DNA from: Antilocapra americana
Taxonomy: Eukaryota > Chordata > Mammalia > Artiodactyla > Antilocapridae
Direction: 5' to 3'
NCBI GenBank assembly: GCA_007570785.1
Contig: ML664199.1
Location: 25,154,400 to 25,218,399 of the forward strand
Length of the DNA: 64,000 bases
Notes under the pieces: model-generated
What the model was told of the DNA's origin: nothing
What the model saw: the letters and a program-made list of their open reading frames with translations, nothing else
Database searches by the model: none
Program-made: the position numbers and the translations under genes
Shown here: piece by piece, positions 34,190 through 46,145 of the stretch
Position numbering within the stretch: the stretch's first letter is position 1
Layout of the letters: every line of letters starts with the position of its first letter

Positions 34190-35078
34190 TGCCTACCAAA
34201 GGCTGACTTTGGAGCTAAAGAAGCACAAAGACTGAAAGCAAGAGGATGGAAAAAGATATTTCATGCAAATGGAAACAATAAGAAAGCAGGAGTAACAATA
34301 CTCATTTCAGACAAAATGGGCTTTAAAACAAAGGCCATAAAGAAAGACAAAGAAGAGCATTACATAAGGAGAAAAAGATCTATATAAGAAGAGGATATTA
34401 CACTTATTACTCATTAACACATATACACCCCATAGAGGAACGCCTACATACATAAAGCAAATACTAACAGACATAAATAGAGAACTTGACAGTAAGACAA
34501 TAACACGAGGAGACTTTAATACCTCACTGAAATCACAGATCATACAAATAGAAAGTCAGTAAGGCAATAGTGGCCTTAAATGACACAATAGAACAGTTAG
34601 ATAATATATGTCTACAGAACATTACATCCAAAAACAGCAAAAGCACATTCTTTCCAAGCACAGACAGAATGCCCTCCAGGATCGATCACATACTGGACCC
34701 TCAACAAATTTAAGAGGAGAGAAATCATCTTCTTTTGTTTTTACTACAAAAGTATAAAGCTGGAAGTCAACCATGGAAAGAAAAACAGGAAAAGAATGAA
34801 CATGTGGGAAATACACAACATGCTACTAAAAAACAAAGTGGATAAATAATGAAATCAAAGATGAAATCAGAAAATACCCCAAGATAAATGAGAATGGAAA
34901 CACAACTTGCCAAAATCTACAGAATGTGACAAATGCAATTCTAAGACGGAAGTTGGTTTTGATACAGGCTTTCCTTACAAAACAAGAAAACTCTCAAACA
35001 ATGAAACCTACCGCCTAAAAGAATTAGAAAGGGAATAAACAAAGCCCAAAGTCAACAGAAGGAGGAAAACAATAGATA
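34190..35078 (+). mobile_element. Old L1 ORF2 endonuclease region
   Basis: The DNA follows the endonuclease part of ORF2: AGGATGGAAAAAGATATTTC, CATGCAAATGGAAACAATAA, ACTCATTTCAGACAAAATGG, GAGACTTTAATACCTCACTG, AGGATCGATCACATACTGGA and AGAATGGAAACACAACTTGC. Translation is broken by many stops and frameshifts. Longer than the other L1 scraps here (about 0.9 kb). Confidence 0.8.
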
Positions 35079-35082
35079 GATA

Positions 35083-35127
35083 ATAAAGAAAATAATAGAT
35101 AGATAGATAAAAGATAGATAGATAGTC
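35083..35127. repeat. (GATA)n microsatellite
   Basis: Imperfect AGAT/GATA repeat interrupted once by an AAAGATAGATAGATAG segment. It directly follows the L1 piece. Confidence 0.92.
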
Positions 35128-35470
35128 TCTCTTGTCTTCCCAAACAGGACAAAAATCAGTAATAATTTCCCTCCAAACTTTCCACACTCCTGATCATCAA
35201 CTCATATGACTCAGATTCTGTTACTTGTTTCTACATGGTTTGTGAACTCACATGCATTCAAACTGTTTCACTCTGTTGTCATCACTATTATTTTATTTTG
35301 CAAAGAATATGTATTTAAATATGTCCTGCACATCTTTTCTCTCACCTTACTTCTTGAAGCCACTCCTTCATTATGAATTCACGATTCTTTCTTGAGTCAC
35401 TATGTGTACACTTCATGTATCCTGTTGAAAGAGTTTTTAGTAACATTTACAACCTTCACATTCAGTCTTT
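35128..35470. other. Unique spacer
   Basis: Pyrimidine-rich, nothing recognised. Confidence 0.3.
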
Positions 35471-36885
35471 GTATACTGAAATGTCTATTTGCCTTCATCC
35501 TTAAAAACTCATGCATCTAGGCAAAAGTTCTAAGTTCACAATATTTTTCTTGGACTGTAAAGACTTTGCTCTGTTGTCCTCTGTCTTCTTTTATTCCTGA
35601 TGAAAAGGCTGCAGTAATTATACCTCTGTTCTTTTATTGGTACTCTGGTATCTTTCTGGTAGGGGGTGGGGCTAGATTTTCTCTTTATACATGGCAGTTC
35701 CATCACAACGTTTTGTCTATGTAAAAATATGTTTATTCTATTCTAACTTTTCAACCTATGATTCCTTCACTTCTGGAGACAGCTAATCCATACCATCTTC
35801 TCCAGTAACTTCATACAACTCCAGTTAGCCTATACTGGACCCTCTCATGTTGTCCTTCTTATCTCCTAACTTTTCCATTTTTATCTCATTATTTATCTGT
35901 GCTGATTTCTGAAAGATTCTGTGTTCCATTTCACTGGCTCTTCCTATAGTTTTGTTTAATGTATTATTTAACCCACAAGAGTTATTTTTTAAGTTTTAAT
36001 TGAAGTATAGTTGATATGCAACATTTCAGGTTTACACCAAAATGATTCAAATATATATGCATTTCTTTTTTTCTTGTTCAGATTCTTTTCTATTAAAGAT
36101 TATTACAAGGTATTGAATACAGTTCCTTGTGCTATGCAGAGGGCCTTGTTGGTTATCTGTTTTGCTTATTTATTTATTTATTAACACATGCTCCGTCATG
36201 TCTGACTCTCTGCAGCACCATGGACTGTAGCCCACCAGGCCCGTCTGTCCATGGGATTTCCCAGGCAAGAATATTGGAGAGGGTTGCATTTCCTTCTCCA
36301 GAGGAGCTTCCCAACCCAGGGATCATGCCTGGGTCTCCTGTATCTCCTATATTGGCAGGTGTATTCTTTACCACTAGCACCACCTGGGAATTTAAATATA
36401 GCAGTGTATATCTGTTAATCCCAAATTCCTAATTTATCCCTCCTGCTTCCCCTTTGGTAATCATAAGCTTGTTCTTTATGAGTCCGTTTCTGTTTTGTAG
36501 ATAAGTTCATAGATTCCATATATAAGTGATATTGTATAGTATTTATCTTTGACTTGCTTCACTTAGTATGATAATCTCTACATCCATCCATGTTGCTGCA
36601 AATGGCATTATTTCATTCTTTTTATGACTGAGTAGTATTCTATTGTGTATCTTCTTAATCCATTCATCTGTCAGTGGACACTTAGGTTGCTTTCCTATCT
36701 TGGCTGTTGTAAATAGTGCTGCTATGAATATAGGAGTGTATGTATCCTTTCAAATCAGAGCCTTCTCTGGATATGTGTCCAGGAGTGGGATTGCTGGATC
36801 ATATGGCAACTCTATTTTCAGTTTTTAAGGAACCTTCACACTGTTCTCCATAGTGGCTACACCAGTTTACATCCCCATAAAATTA
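35471..36885 (-). mobile_element. L1 3' half, reverse, split by a SINE
   Basis: Right part: TATGACTGAGTAGTATTCTA, CCATTCATCTGTCAGTGGAC, GCTGTTGTAAATAGTGCTGC, GTGGGATTGCTGGATCATAT and CTCCATAGTGGCTACACCAG are the antisense of the ORF2/3' region. The middle (about 35990-36180) has the GTTTTAATTGAAGTATAGTT and TTGTTGGTTATCTGTTTTGC blocks. The left part (35471-35980) is a weaker match. A BOV-A2 copy interrupts it at 36184-36391. Confidence 0.75.
36184..36391 (-). mobile_element. BOV-A2/Bov-tA SINE inside L1
   Basis: Reverse copy from ACATGCTCCGTCATGTCTGA to TTTACCACTAGCACCACCTG. L1 text continues on both sides (TTGTTGGTTATCTG before, AATATAGCAGTGTATATCTG after). Confidence 0.9.
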
Positions 36886-38115
36886 CTTTACATTAGGTTA
36901 TTTTTCATATCTACTTGTTCAATTTTATAACCTCTTTTATTCTTACATGACACTCACTAATTTCTCCTTTATCTCTTTGTTTTTAAATATACTTTTTTAA
37001 GTTGTACTCATATACTCCTCCTGTGGCTTCTCACTTGGACATGCATTCTCTAATTTGGACAGGGGACAGGCCAGTGGACAGGGGTTACAGACCAATTTTC
37101 ATGAAGCAACCTCTATCAAATACTGTCAGTCTTAGGTTCGACCCCACTTCACATCACAAGTTCTCCATGAATGTGCTTCCTCTGGGTCTTGCAGACTTCC
37201 CTGGGCAGCAGTTTATTGATGGCTTTTGCTCAGGCCCTACTGTGGGTCTGGTACTGACTCTCCGGAAGAGGGTATCTCTGAATCCCATCACTAGGTGTTC
37301 CAGAGGCCTGACGACCTGCTCAGAGATGATTCTGTTTACAGCCATAACTGACCAAGGGTGGTCAGAGTGAAGGGCAGTCTGCCAGTGAGCAGACAGTCCC
37401 TACTCAGGGTCGAGCAGCAATCTCCCAGGTCCTGGTTTCCCTGGGGGCTCAGGTTCTGCTCTCAACTTGGTGTGAACCCTGCAGATTTCATTTTCCAACC
37501 CCACACAGTATTAAAAGTCCTGAATCTAGGGCCGTTATCCAGGGCTCAGCACACCGCCAGGGTTTCCACCTTTGATTCTTGAGCCTTTGAACATATTTAA
37601 ACATATTTCACCCAGAAATTCTTTGTATTTGGAATGGAAGAAAATTTGCTCTGTTCAACTTGACTGAAAAGTCAAAAGCACTTTTTCAAAGGAATATTCT
37701 ATTTTGTTTTAAATCTCAAAGCATCTCTGCCTTCCCCAACTTGACACTAAGTAAAGTCAAGTCCACGAGTGCAGTTAAGCAAAGCTGTCCCAGGGTGTCT
37801 CTGTTTCCACCAGTTCACACGGGAGTTAAGGAGCCTCTGAGAAAGAGGTCAAACCTTATTTGAGAGCAATGACTGGGGCCATAAAGGAAAGCTGAAGTAA
37901 ACAGTGACAGGAGCATCAGGAACTAAACTAGTGTGGACTTCAGGGACACTGATTGGCCCGGCAACTCTGTCGCAAGTAGCACTGGGAAGAAAAATGATGT
38001 GCAAATGTAAAGAGTTGTAAATCCCTTGGGCCAAGTCCACCATGCAACAAAGCCCCCCAAAAGGAGGCCTTCCAAAGAGAAGATGCCATTTTTCTGTGAG
38101 TAAAAATGAGGTGTG
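36886..38115. other. SINE-free unique DNA, 1.2 kb
   Basis: No repeat recognised. The frame 37002-37370 (plus, 122 codons) overlaps two others and has no signal peptide, motif or known relative that I can see, so I do not call it a gene. Confidence 0.35.
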
Positions 38116-38235
38116 GGCCTTCCCAGGTGGCTAAGGGGTAAAGGAACCCAGGTGTCAATGAAGGAGATGAGTGTTTGCTCCCTATGTCAGGATGATCCCC
38201 CTGGAGAAGGGAATGGCAACCCACTCCAATATTCT
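38116..38235 (+). mobile_element. BOV-A2 SINE, 3'-truncated
   Basis: GGCCTTCCCAGGTGGCTAAG to CCACTCCAATATTCTTA. It stops where the next SINE begins, giving two heads in tandem. Confidence 0.82.
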
Positions 38236-38455
38236 TATGGGTTTCCCACATAGCACAACTGGTAAAGAACCTGCCTGTCAGTGCAGGAGACAAAAGAAAT
38301 GCAGGTTTGATCCCTGTGTTGGAAAGATCCCCTGGAGAAGGAAATGGCAAACCACTCTAGTGTTCTTGCCTGGAGAATCCCATGGACAGAGGATCCTGGT
38401 GGGCTACAGTGCATGGGGTCACAAAGAGTCAGATAAAACTTAGCAACTAAACAAC
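38236..38455 (+). mobile_element. BOV-A2/Bov-tA SINE
   Basis: Complete copy from GGGTTTCCCACATAGCACAA to GTCAGATAAAACTTAGCAAC, head to tail behind the truncated copy. Confidence 0.9.
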
Positions 38456-38835
38456 AACCACAAAATGAAAAAAGAAAAAAAAAAACAAGGTAAGCCAATG
38501 AGCCAATGCAGAGAAAGAGGGCAGAGGATAAGGCAAGCATTGCACTGGCTGCCCAGGTGTCACAGAAATAGAGCCCACGAAGCAGAAGATATGCTGCCTG
38601 GCACCTGCTGAGCCTCCTGGGGAGACAGTCACCAAGTTCAGAGAGGAAGGAGGCGTGGTAGGAGAGGGAGGGGCAGAGAGAAGCCGCTGTCCCCACACTG
38701 CCCAGGGAGGCTTACAATAGGCAGCTGCCCCACTGCTGTGGAAGTGGGAACTTCTCAACAGGACAAACTGCATCTCAGACAACAAGGGGGCTCCACTGTA
38801 CCAGAGACCAAACGGGGCCTCTTCTCACTTGTGTG
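38456..38835. other. GC-moderate spacer
   Basis: Unique. Frames 38235-38696 and 38447-38785 (minus) include antisense SINE and an A-run (poly-Phe) and are not genes. Confidence 0.35.
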
Positions 38836-38839
38836 ATGG

Positions 38840-39128
38840 GTTGCTGTCATTGTTCACTCAGTCATGTCCAACTCTTTGAGACCCCCTGGACTGCAGCACA
38901 GCAGACTTCCCTGTCCTCCACTATCTCCAGGAGTTTACTCAAACTCATTTCCATTGAGTCGATGATTTCATCTAACAACTCCATCCTCTGTTGGCTCCTT
39001 CTCCTCCTGCCTTCAATCTTTCCCAGCATCAGGCTCTTTTCCAATGAGTTGGCTCTTCCCATCAAGTAGCCAAAGTATTGGAGCTTCAACTTCAGCACCA
39101 ATCCTTCCATTAAACATTCAGGGTTGAT
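38840..39128 (-). mobile_element. BovB LINE 3' end
   Basis: From GTTCACTCAGTCATGTCCAA to CCATTAAACATTCAGGGTTGA. A 7-base TGATGGG at 38833-38839 and 39126-39132 could be the target duplication. No catalytic region. Confidence 0.9.
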
Positions 39129-39132
39129 GGGG

Positions 39133-41070
39133 GAGCTCAGCAAATGAAAGAAACAGTTGCAGACAGAAGCAAACACAATGAGAACACTCACAGATGGCCT
39201 GAAAATGAATACTTTCACGTCATTCTGATTCTTTATCTCAGCAGCCATGGAGATATGCTTTGTTTTTATAAACAAGGGGATGGAAACAAAATGACATCAT
39301 TAGATGAAGTTTGCAGATTCAGGAGGAGTCAGAATCTGGATTCACCTACTGCAAAACTCAGGCTCCCCTCCATCATTTACCCCAAAACAGTGACTATGTT
39401 ACATTCACATGAACATTTTCCATGTATTATGAGGAGTTTAGCTTCTGAAAAGCCAGCAAGTTAGGAAAGGATATTAACATCTTGCAACCTCTCCATCTTG
39501 CATTTTCAGGATGTGGGTGGAAAACAGCCACCAAGATCACCATCTTGCACAGCCAAGGGTCCTCCAGGGACACACCCCATCACAGCCCCTGGTACCCTGC
39601 ATGGCAATGAGTTGCTTTACCCTGTACTTCATTTTCTTTCTCCAAGACATCTTTGGGGAAGAGGACCACGTCCTAATTCCCATACTTCCCTGGCACCTCC
39701 CAGAATATGAACTTGAAAATATCTTATAAGTGAATAAACAATCATGGCAATGATTGTGACATGCAGTAATTAATGGCAGAGGGAGGTTTAGAAGTGTCTA
39801 ATTTCTCTCCTAGTTATAACTTCAGTGCTGGACATTACTGAATTCTTCTGCTTATCATGTGATTTTTCTAATGCTTTTGTATTTAATACATTTTGTGACT
39901 ATGCATCTGATGACAAAGGTAATAACTCTTCTCTCATTTCACCCTTGAAGGGTCAATTCCAGTGTGGTGCTGGGGGTCTCTCTAAGTCAGCTGATCAATC
40001 TAGTCCTTTACCTGTTGATCAAATCTTGATGTAAAATATTTGAGAGTTTAAATGACCCACAGAGATTTGCAGGAATAACTAACAAGACAGAGTAAGGACT
40101 AGATTGCTGAACTCTTGGTGTGGGGTTCATTCCATGCTGACCAGTTGTCTCCTAGTTCCCAACCACATGGGACTCTCTGCTTCCCCACTGAAAATGCATC
40201 TCTCCCTTTAACAGTGTGCAAGCGTTGACGAGATTCATTTAAATTTCCCAGGCACCCACGCAGCAGGAAAACCAAGTTCTGTTAGAGGGGATTTAACCTG
40301 CATTTCAGTTGCTGAAATAAGGTCAGGTCGTTTGCATCCATGAACACCAGCATGCACACAGCAGGCCAACATATAGCTGCTGAAGGTCTGTGGTATGGAA
40401 ACATTCCAGTAGCTGAGACCACCTTTTTAAGCAACAAAAGATTGCTTTTCCTGCACTTTCCTGGAAATAGTGACAGCAGGATGAGGCCTAGAGATCATCA
40501 ATCTGCCTGACAGGGCCCCTGGAGAGCTTTGAATCCTGGAGACAGTTTTCTTGGCATCCTTCCTGCAGCAGAAACCATGCTGGGAGCCGTTCAGCACTCC
40601 AGGCTTCACCAGAACCAGACAGCTGTCACCATCTCTGTCCCAGTCCCAGGGTGCCCCCAGTTATCACCCCATCCCACCCTCACCTGCAGGCTCAGACTCC
40701 CTGCTCGAGAGGACAGGACACCTGGCTGCAGGATGAGCCAGCCTCTGGATCTCAGCCTTCAACCCCGCCTGCGGCAGTGCCATACCTGGTGAGACCAAGT
40801 CTGAGCCGTGGCTGGGACACACTGCGCCTGCAGACACAGGTGCAAGTTAGCTAGTGCCACTCTGAAGAGCTTTCTGATGGCTCATCTATTTTTTTGATCA
40901 TTCTGCAACTCTTTCCTCTACAGTTTCATTATAAGTCCACTTTTTATATGGTATTTTAGATAAAATCTTAAGTTTCCATGAAACTCTTATAATAGCATAA
41001 TGCATTTCCATTCACTCTTATTTTCTCTATATTCGTGGTTGCAACTCATTTAGTGTGTTATTAAGTTTGG
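39133..41070. other. SINE-free unique DNA, 1.9 kb
   Basis: Longest repeat-free run apart from the makorin 3' region. GC rises at 40520-40860, where several overlapping short frames occur on the plus strand (40529-40854) but none has a domain, splice context or start that favours it. No feature can be named. Confidence 0.4.
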
Positions 41071-41074
41071 ACAA

Positions 41075-41215
41075 GATGGTTGGATAGCATTATAGACTCA
41101 GTGGACATAAGTTTGAACAAACTCCAGGAGATAGTGAAGGACAGGGAGGCCTGACATGCTGCAGTCCATGGGGTCACAAAGAGTCAGACATGACTAAGAG
41201 ACTGAACAACAACAA
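41075..41215 (+). mobile_element. BovB LINE 3' end fragment
   Basis: GATGGTTGGATAGCATTATA to GACATGACTAAGAGACTGAA, followed by AACAACAAC and two AACAAAGTCTGAACAAC units. Confidence 0.88.
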
Positions 41216-41307
41216 CAAAGTCTGAACAACAATAACAAAGTCTGAACAACCAGAAATATCTGCTTTGCTCTTTTGGGTTAAGATTTCATAACATGAAAGC
41301 TGAGCAC

Positions 41308-41690
41308 TGAAGAATTGATGCTTTTGAACTGTGTGCTAGAGAAGACTCTTGAGAGTCTCTTGGACAGCAAGGAGATCAAACCAGCCAATCCTAAAGGAAA
41401 TCAGCCCTGAATATTCATTGGAAGGACTGATGCTGAAGCCGAAGCTCCAATACTTTGGCCACCTGATGTGAAGAACTGACTCATTTGAAAAGACTCTGAT
41501 GCTGGGAAAGAATGACGCAGGAGAAGGGAATGATGGAGGATGAGATGGTTGGATGGCATCACCAACTCAATGGACATGAGTTTGAGCAGGCTCTAGGAGT
41601 TGGTGATGGACAGGGAAGCCTGGCATGCTACAGTCCATGGGGTCAAAAAGAGTTGGACATGACTGAGCAACTGAACTGAACTGAACTGAA
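41308..41690 (+). mobile_element. BovB LINE 3' end
   Basis: From GAATTGATGCTTTTGAACTG to the (CTGAA)n tail. AACATGAAAGC upstream (about 41291) and AACATGACAGC downstream (about 41689) look like an imperfect target duplication. It covers the same segment as the 18.9 kb copy. Confidence 0.92.
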
Positions 41691-41694
41691 CATG

Positions 41695-42525
41695 ACAGCC
41701 AGAGACCATATCACTCCATGGGGTTAAAGTCTACAGGAGGAATATTTCCATCGGCGAAAAGTTTTCTAATCAGAATGACATACCAAAATTCCACTCCACT
41801 GCCTAAGCCTCCCCAAGTTGATGATGTTTCATTTAAGGACTGGAACATTATTTTAATAGAAGCCACCTTGACTCCCAGCAGGTGCAACTGAGTGGTGCTC
41901 ACTCTCTGACTGGAGACCAGGGCGTGGGGGTGGCCAGTAGGTGGGAGGAGAGGGGCCTGGTGGGCTCTGCAGGAGGAAAAGTCACAAGTCTGTGTCTCCA
42001 GAGAGGAGCAAAGAACAAGTCTCTAGCTTTGTAAGAAGCAGCAATAAGGGTCAAAAGGCCAGGGAAGCACTTTGTGAATTTCCAAACCAAAGTCAGGGTC
42101 AATGTGAACAGTGACCCAGATGGGGTATCCCCAGGAATAACAATGTATAGACATGTCCTCTGACTCACAGACATTCAGACAAGTTTGCCGTGCAGGGAGA
42201 GAGTGCGGAGGAAGCCCCATGGGGGGTGCACCATGAACACCCTCATCTGTCCACCAAGACTGCCCACCCCTAGCTTCCATAGACAAGCAGAGCCAGGGCA
42301 CTGCTGGATAAGGACAGAATACCCACAGAGGGGACACTGATGCAACACAGCATCTCAACTGGCACAGAACTTGAGCTTAAGGAAGCAAGCAGACACACTC
42401 TGAGCACCTGTGAAACAGAAGGCTCACAAAGAAGTGGGGGATCAGGAATGAGGATGAGGAAAATGGGTGTTCGAATATGCAGGCAATTCATCTGATATCT
42501 TATTAATTTTAAAATATACCTATAG
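41695..42525. other. Unique spacer of about 800 bp
   Basis: No repeat recognised. The frames here are overlapping and unsupported. Confidence 0.3.
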
Positions 42526-42529
42526 TCAA

Positions 42530-42740
42530 GGCTTCTCTGGTAGCTCAGATGGGAAAGAATCTGCCTGCAATGCAGGAGACCGCAGTTCGATCCCTAGGTC
42601 AGGAAGATCCTCTGGAGAAGGGAATGGCAACCCACTTCAGTATTCTTGCCTGGAAACTCACATGGACAAAGGAGACTGGCGGGCTGCAGTCTATGGGGTT
42701 GCAAAGAGTCGGACATGACTGAGTGACTAACACACACATA
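42530..42740 (+). mobile_element. BOV-A2/Bov-tA SINE
   Basis: Forward copy from AAGGCTTCTCTGGTAGCTCA to GTCGGACATGACTGAGTGAC. Confidence 0.92.
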
Positions 42741-42852
42741 GTTGGGTAGGTATTGGTAAATGAGCAACAGCTCCTCGAGGAAAAAGAGAAGGATACAAAC
42801 CAGGCAGTCAACATGGCTTCAAGGAGACAAAGGGACAGGTGGGGAGGAGGGT

Positions 42853-42992
42853 GGGTGCATGCAACAAGAGATGCCACTGCCCTGAGAAGCCTGTACACCA
42901 CAAATAGACAGCAGCCCCTGGGCCCCAACTAGAGACAGCCCATGCTGCAGTGAAGACTTCAGTATAGCCATAAATAAAAGTTATTTTTAAAA
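42853..42992 (+). mobile_element. CHR-1-like SINE, 5'-truncated
   Basis: AACAAGAGATGCCACTGCCC, GAGAAGCCTGTACACCACAA and GCAGTGAAGACTTCAGTATAG then AAATAAAAG. The head is missing. Confidence 0.72.
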
Positions 42993-43316
42993 ATTCATAT
43001 GTTGCCATCCTGTCCCCAGGACCTCAGCATGGACAGAGAGCCTTTAAAGAGGTGATCAAGTTAAAGTGAGGCGTTAGGGTGGACCTTAATCCAACCTGAT
43101 AGGTGTCCTTAGAAGAAGAGAGAATTTGGATGCACTTCTGAGAGATACCGAGACTGTGTGTACAGAGGAAAGGCCACATGAGGACACAGAAGATGACCAT
43201 CCACAGCCAAGGAGAGGGGCCTCAAGAGAAGCCAAACCTGCTAATGCTTGATCCTAGACATCCAGCCTCTGTGAGGACTGAGAGAAATGAGTGTTTGGGT
43301 TAAGCCACAGCCTTTA
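42993..43316 (+). mobile_element. MLT1-type MaLR LTR (ancient)
   Basis: GTGATCAAGTTAAAGTGAGG, GTTAGGGTGGACCTTAATCC, GGTGTCCTTAGAAGAAGAG, GGCCACATGAGGACACAGAA and GGTTAAGCCACAG follow MLT1 order. Different subfamily or age from the 17.6 kb copy. Confidence 0.75.
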
Positions 43317-44035
43317 GTACTCTCATTGGAACTCTTTCCAGGCTCCTGTTTTAAGGAAAGGAACTTTAAGGTCTTCTCCAAAATGCTTCTCAAAACTACC
43401 ATGCTAGGCATTATATTTATAAAATTCTTATTTGTTAGTAAATAATATAAAGACATGATTTTTTATATAAATTGAAAACCTAGGTACTAAATGTAATACA
43501 ATATGTCACCACCAAGATACCCTTTACCACTGCAGAAGAAGCCAAAGGAACCCAGGGGACAATGGGCTGGGACAAAATAAAATAACTTGATTTCTGCTCC
43601 CTGAGAAAAAGGACTCCACATTGGTATAGCTGGTTACTGAGACATTAGTGAAGCTTCTGAGAAAGTGACTTATTTCCCAATGAGAAGGTCCAGACTCATC
43701 TGACTTTACCCCTGGATCTTCTCTTTATCCTGCCTGCAGGTGGCACAACCATCTTGCAACCATGACTGCAAAAGCCGCATGCAAAGAGCAAAGCAGCCTA
43801 ACACCAGGCTGCCTGGTGACTCTGGTGTGCTGCTCCATCCAGGGTTGCCTCCTCATCTGGTGAAGCCCCTGGGGTAATGATTCAGCTTCCTGCAGCTGAA
43901 AATGATCCTAATTGATATAAGACAACGCCCACAAAAATGAAAAGGTCTGTTTATTTATCCCGTGAATGTTTACTTGATATCTTTGGTTGGACACAGTGTC
44001 AGGAGCTGGGCAAATGCAGAGAACAAGATAAGGAG
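43317..44035. other. Unique spacer of about 700 bp
   Basis: Possible old L2/MIR scrap near 43940-44015 (TTTACTTGATATCTTTGGTT, CACAGTGTCAGGAGCTGGG). Otherwise unremarkable. Confidence 0.3.
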
Positions 44036-44305
44036 AAGGTGGGACGAACTGAGAAAGTAGCATGGAATCGTGTACACTACCATATGTATGTAGCTAGTGG
44101 GAATTTACTGTATGACTCAGAGAACTCAGACGGGGGCTCTGTGACAACCTAAAGGGGTAGGAGGAGGTGGGAAGTGGGAGGGAGGTTCAAGATGGATGGG
44201 ACATGGATATACCTGTGGCTGATTCATGTTGGTGTAAGGCAGAAACCAACACAATATTCTAAAGCAATTATTCTTCAATTAAAAGTAAATAAATTTTAAA
44301 AAAGG
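44036..44305 (+). mobile_element. L1 3' end (ruminant type)
   Basis: GGGGGCTCTGTGACAACCTA, GAGGGAGGTTCAAGATGG, CTGTGGCTGATTCATGTTGG, GCAGAAACCAACACAATATT and TTCTTCAATTAAAAG. Confidence 0.75.
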
Positions 44306-45915
44306 CCGACCCCTTGAGAACTCACCAGAAGGGCAAGAAAGCCAGGCATCTAGTAATAACCTATCCAGAGGTAACCACCTGGGGGATTAATTTCTGTATT
44401 TCTTCTTTTCCATGGATCCTGACTATTTTTAACTTCCAGATGTGAACCTTGATCATAGGATGAAGGGCATGATGATCAACATGACTGAAAATGATCAAAG
44501 GGGAAAAGCCTGCCGGGAGCAGAGACCATGAGCCATAAAGTGAAACATGGCAGAGAGAGATGAGAGCTCCTTTCCCAGGAAGACAGGTGGGGGCTGCAGT
44601 GGAGGGTGGGGGGAAGGGAGGGGGTGGGGTCAATGGAGGAAGCTGTCAGGCAATGAAATGGGAGGGAGGACAGATGCCAGGGTAGTGGGGAGCAGGGATG
44701 GGGGTGCAGCTCTGAAAGGACACAGAACCCCACCTCTCAGGGAGCAGAAGGAACCCACAATGATGAGGCCCTAGCTGTACACACTCCCCACTCAGATGCA
44801 GACTTGTGGGTCCTGCCCATCACAGAGGAGGGAGGCCCTGGGGGCAACATGCCTTGTGGGTCAACCAGCAGGTCATCAGACGTGCTGCCCAGTTTCCCCG
44901 AGTGCCATCAGAAGCCCCCAGCTGAGTCACTGTGACCTGTGTGTCACAGAATTGCATGATTTGTGCCTCGAACACCTCCCCTTCGGTGGGCATGACACCT
45001 CCTGTATGTGGGGAGACCTGCTTGGGAGGACAGCCCCACACCGATGGCCCAGGACATTAAGTTACCCCCACAAAATAAGGCAGAGGGCAGGGCCTGGCTG
45101 ACCAGAGAGGCAGAGCAGTACAGAAGAAAAAAGCCCCCACTACTGGAAGCAGGTGAGTTTGAACAATAGCATGGGGAAACCCAGTCTCATATGGTTTATT
45201 TAACTTTGAAACAAACAGCCCTGGGGCGGCGCGGTCACCCATTCTCTGGCCTCTGCACTCCACTGTCGCTTCCATGGGCATCTGACCTGTCTCCCCAACT
45301 GCTTCCTCTCCCAACCCACTGGGACCCCCTATTCCTGTACGCACCCCAGCAGCCTGTCCCAAGGGGAAATCTGGAGATTCTCAGACAAAGATGCTGGAAG
45401 CCTGGTGACACCACAACTGATCCTGCATGGGCACAGTGGGGAAGATGCTGAGGTGGTGGTTTGGGAAATTCATATTCCATACTGGAAATTTACAAGACCC
45501 AAGTAAAAGGGCTTATTACTCCAACTCAAGGAGCCTCTGATTCCCACCCTTCCTGAAAGAGAGGTCGTCTAAGAGAGAGGTCATCTGAGGAAGGGAACCT
45601 GCCCTACTGTGTCCAGGGACAGCCACAGGGAATATGCCTCGGACCCTCCAGGCTCTCCCCTTCTGCTGCTCATGTGTCCTCCATCATTGAATTTCTTGCC
45701 TTAGTGCCCAACCTGGTTTCTGCTTTTCATCAAAACCTTGAATTTTTTGTTTTACATCACTTGCCCCAACTCAGACTTTGCACCACCTTCAGGACACTGC
45801 TTTTAGAATTTTCACGTTGGGTTCCAAACATTCAACCTGTTATGAATTCAGCCTTACACCCAGGATATCATAGGCAAGGTCTCTGTTTCATGTGACCAAA
45901 GGCTGTTTGGGGAAT
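44306..45915. other. SINE-free unique DNA with a G-rich tract
   Basis: About 1.6 kb with no mobile element recognised. The G-rich tract at 44586-44630 is listed separately. The overlapping frames at 44476-45480 lack domains. Confidence 0.35.
44586..44630 (+). other. G-rich tract, potential G-quadruplex
   Basis: Within 45 bases there are G-runs of 5, 3, 6, 3, 5 and 4 separated by short loops (GGTGGGGGCTGC, GGAGGGTGGGGGG, AAGGGAGGGGGTGGGG). This satisfies the usual four-run rule many times over. Whether it folds or acts is unknown. Confidence 0.6.
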
Positions 45916-45920
45916 GAAAC

Positions 45921-46010
45921 TTTATTCTTATTCCATTATTTAAAAGATCTCTTAACTATAAATATAAATATAAAAAGATCTCTTAAATAATGGAAATAAG
46001 AACAATAAAA
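45921..46010. repeat. Imperfect inverted repeat with direct repeat core
   Basis: TTTATTCTTATTCCATTATTTAA at the left is mirrored by TTAAATAATGGAAATAAGAA and CAATAAA at the right, with one extra base and a few changes. Inside, AAAAGATCTCTTAA occurs twice (45942 and 45973 region) around an (AATATA) spacer. Confidence 0.88.
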
Positions 46011-46145
46011 TGATTTCCCCCAATCCAGTCTCCATCCTGCAGCTAGAGTGATTTAAAAAAAAAGAGAAAAGAAAAACCAATTATGGCATGCTTCCAATTA
46101 AAGTAATGCTTCTCACTACTTTATGATAAAGGTCTCCAGTCCTAG

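Noticed and set aside
37002..37370. A 122-codon plus-strand protein
   Set aside because: No start context, motif or neighbour supports it. Length is within chance for this window.
40529..40854. A small proline/serine-rich gene at the local GC peak
   Set aside because: Three overlapping frames of similar length exist on the same strand, the mark of GC-driven open frames, and no splice or promoter context was seen.
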